Assembly (NCBI RefSeq): GCF_963667045.1
Contig: NZ_OY762934.1
Location: forward strand, 4,098,501 to 4,162,500
From: an uncultured Cohaesibacter sp.
Lineage (GTDB): Bacteria; Pseudomonadota; Alphaproteobacteria; Rhizobiales; Cohaesibacteraceae
DNA length: 64,000 nucleotides
Reading direction: 5' to 3'
Part shown: positions 63,269 to 64,000 of the stretch, piece by piece
Layout: the number at the start of each line of letters is the position of its first letter
Numbering within the stretch: the first letter of the stretch is position 1
The notes under the pieces: generated by a model
The model's database searches: none
Told to the model about the DNA's origin: nothing
The model's input: the letters and a program-made list of their open reading frames with translations, nothing else
Position numbers and translations under genes: made by a program

Positions 63269-64000
63269 ATGCAACGGGTTAATGAGAGCAATCTTGGCGG
63301 GCGGGCCCGTCCGACCGAACGGATCATCCAGTTTGGTGAAGGCAACTTCCTCAGGGCCTTCATGGACTGGAAGATCGACCGCATGAACGAGGACTGCGGG
63401 TCCGACTATGGGGTGGTCATCGTGCGCCCGATCGACGGTGGCGTGCCGATTTCGCTCAATGACAGCGATGGTGTCTATACGGTGCTGTCCCGTGGCGTTG
63501 GCCCGGATGGCGAGGCTGTTTCCGATGCCCGTCTGATTGCTGCCGTGCGTCGCGAGCTCAATGCGGTCAGGCAGTGGGACGAGGTGCTCGCGCTGGCCCG
63601 CAACACCGATTTTGTTGCCTTCATTTCCAACACCACCGAGGCCGGTATTGTCTACAATGCCGACTGCAAGGCAACCGACACCCCGCCGGCCTCCTATCCG
63701 GCCAAGGTAACCCGCCTGCTGCTCGAGCGCTTCAATTCCTGCGGCAAGAGCGAAGCCCCCGGCTTCCACTTTCTGCCGTGCGAGCTGATCGATCACAATG
63801 CTGACGAGCTGGAAAAATGCGTCCACAAGCATGCCAGGGACTGGGACCTCGGGGCCGAGTTCCTCACCTGGCTGAAGACCAAGAACGCCTTCTACAACAC
63901 GCTGGTTGACCGCATCGTGCCGGGCTATCCGCGCGATGAGGCTGCCGACATCGAGAAGGAACTGGGGTATCTCGATCCGCTGATGGTGACCGGCGAGCTG
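63269..64000 (+). CDS. uxaB: Tagaturonate reductase UxaB (partial, C-terminus beyond right edge)
   Basis: 244 codons of an altronate oxidoreductase that reduces D-tagaturonate to D-altronate with NADH. The N-terminus TERIIQFGEGNFLRAFMDWK has the Rossmann GxGxxxR pattern and matches UxaB rather than UxuB. Next come VVIVRPIDGGVP, FISNTTEAGIVYNADCK, SYPAKVTRLLLERF, LPCELIDHNADELEKCV and DRIVPGYPRDEA. The start at 63269 is preceded by AAGGATAG. The gap to uxaA holds an 8-bp GC-rich inverted repeat (CACCGCGC/GCGCGGTG) that may attenuate transcription. Confidence 0.93.
   Translation, partial: MQRVNESNLGGRARPTERIIQFGEGNFLRAFMDWKIDRMNEDCGSDYGVVIVRPIDGGVPISLNDSDGVYTVLSRGVGPDGEAVSDARLIAAVRRELNAVRQWDEVLALARNTDFVAFISNTTEAGIVYNADCKATDTPPASYPAKVTRLLLERFNSCGKSEAPGFHFLPCELIDHNADELEKCVHKHARDWDLGAEFLTWLKTKNAFYNTLVDRIVPGYPRDEAADIEKELGYLDPLMVTGEL

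Overview
The window looks like chromosome from a marine-type alphaproteobacterium of the Hyphomicrobiales (Rhizobiales). The markers are a SciP (CtrA inhibitor) gene beside flagellar genes with CtrA boxes, an alphaproteobacterial LexA box (GTTC-N7-GTTC) in front of an imuA-imuB-dnaE2 cassette, a LplT-Aas fusion, and abundant TRAP/ABC uptake with sugar-acid catabolism. A relative of Cohaesibacter would fit, but that is a guess. No rRNA, tRNA, CRISPR, prophage or insertion sequence was recognised.

Layout. 1-5.2 kb, minus strand: flagellar block fliK, flgD, sciP, fliF (cut by the left edge). 5.5-12 kb: mnmA, an Old Yellow Enzyme gene divergent from an HxlR regulator, an RNHCP zinc protein, a HerA-like ATPase and an EamA exporter. 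12-19.3 kb, minus strand: a small-plus-large-subunit sodium:solute symporter followed by a cNMP/CBS/nucleotidyltransferase protein, a small membrane protein, a single-domain response regulator and a membrane-anchored PAS / degenerate-kinase / DEDDh-exonuclease fusion. 19.8-22.4 kb: RluA-type pseudouridine synthase, YaiI-family protein, glycerate kinase. 22.6-29 kb: a candidate small RNA with an anti-Shine-Dalgarno loop and strong terminator, a 44-residue ORF, then the LexA-controlled imuA-imuB-dnaE2 mutasome. 29.3-36.7 kb: LacI regulator, sugar-type ABC transporter with unusual permeases, and an MGH1-like (GH63-type) glycoside hydrolase. 36.9-48.2 kb: SLC13 transporter, xylBA with a ROK regulator, LplT-PlsC-Aas fusion, galM. 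48.3-53.5 kb: a chemoreceptor with a CxxCH haem motif and 5-oxoprolinase pxpABC. 53.7-64 kb: GntR regulator, uxaC, TRAP transporter, kdgF, kduI, uxuA, uxaA and uxaB (cut by the right edge).

How they work together. The right half is a carbon-scavenging region. Xylose enters through XylA/XylB. Hexuronates, including unsaturated uronates from pectin- or alginate-type polysaccharides, are taken up by the TRAP system and sent towards 2-keto-3-deoxygluconate by KdgF/KduI/UxaC/UxuA/UxaB/UxaA. The ABC-GH63 operon probably imports and splits a small glycoside, possibly glucosyl- or mannosylglycerate. The left half pairs flagellar biogenesis under CtrA/SciP with a putative monocarboxylate uptake and signalling locus.

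The points I find most worth following are the sensor-exonuclease fusion and its transporter cluster, the candidate anti-SD small RNA, the DUF11-like domain inserted in an ABC permease, and the haem-motif chemoreceptor.
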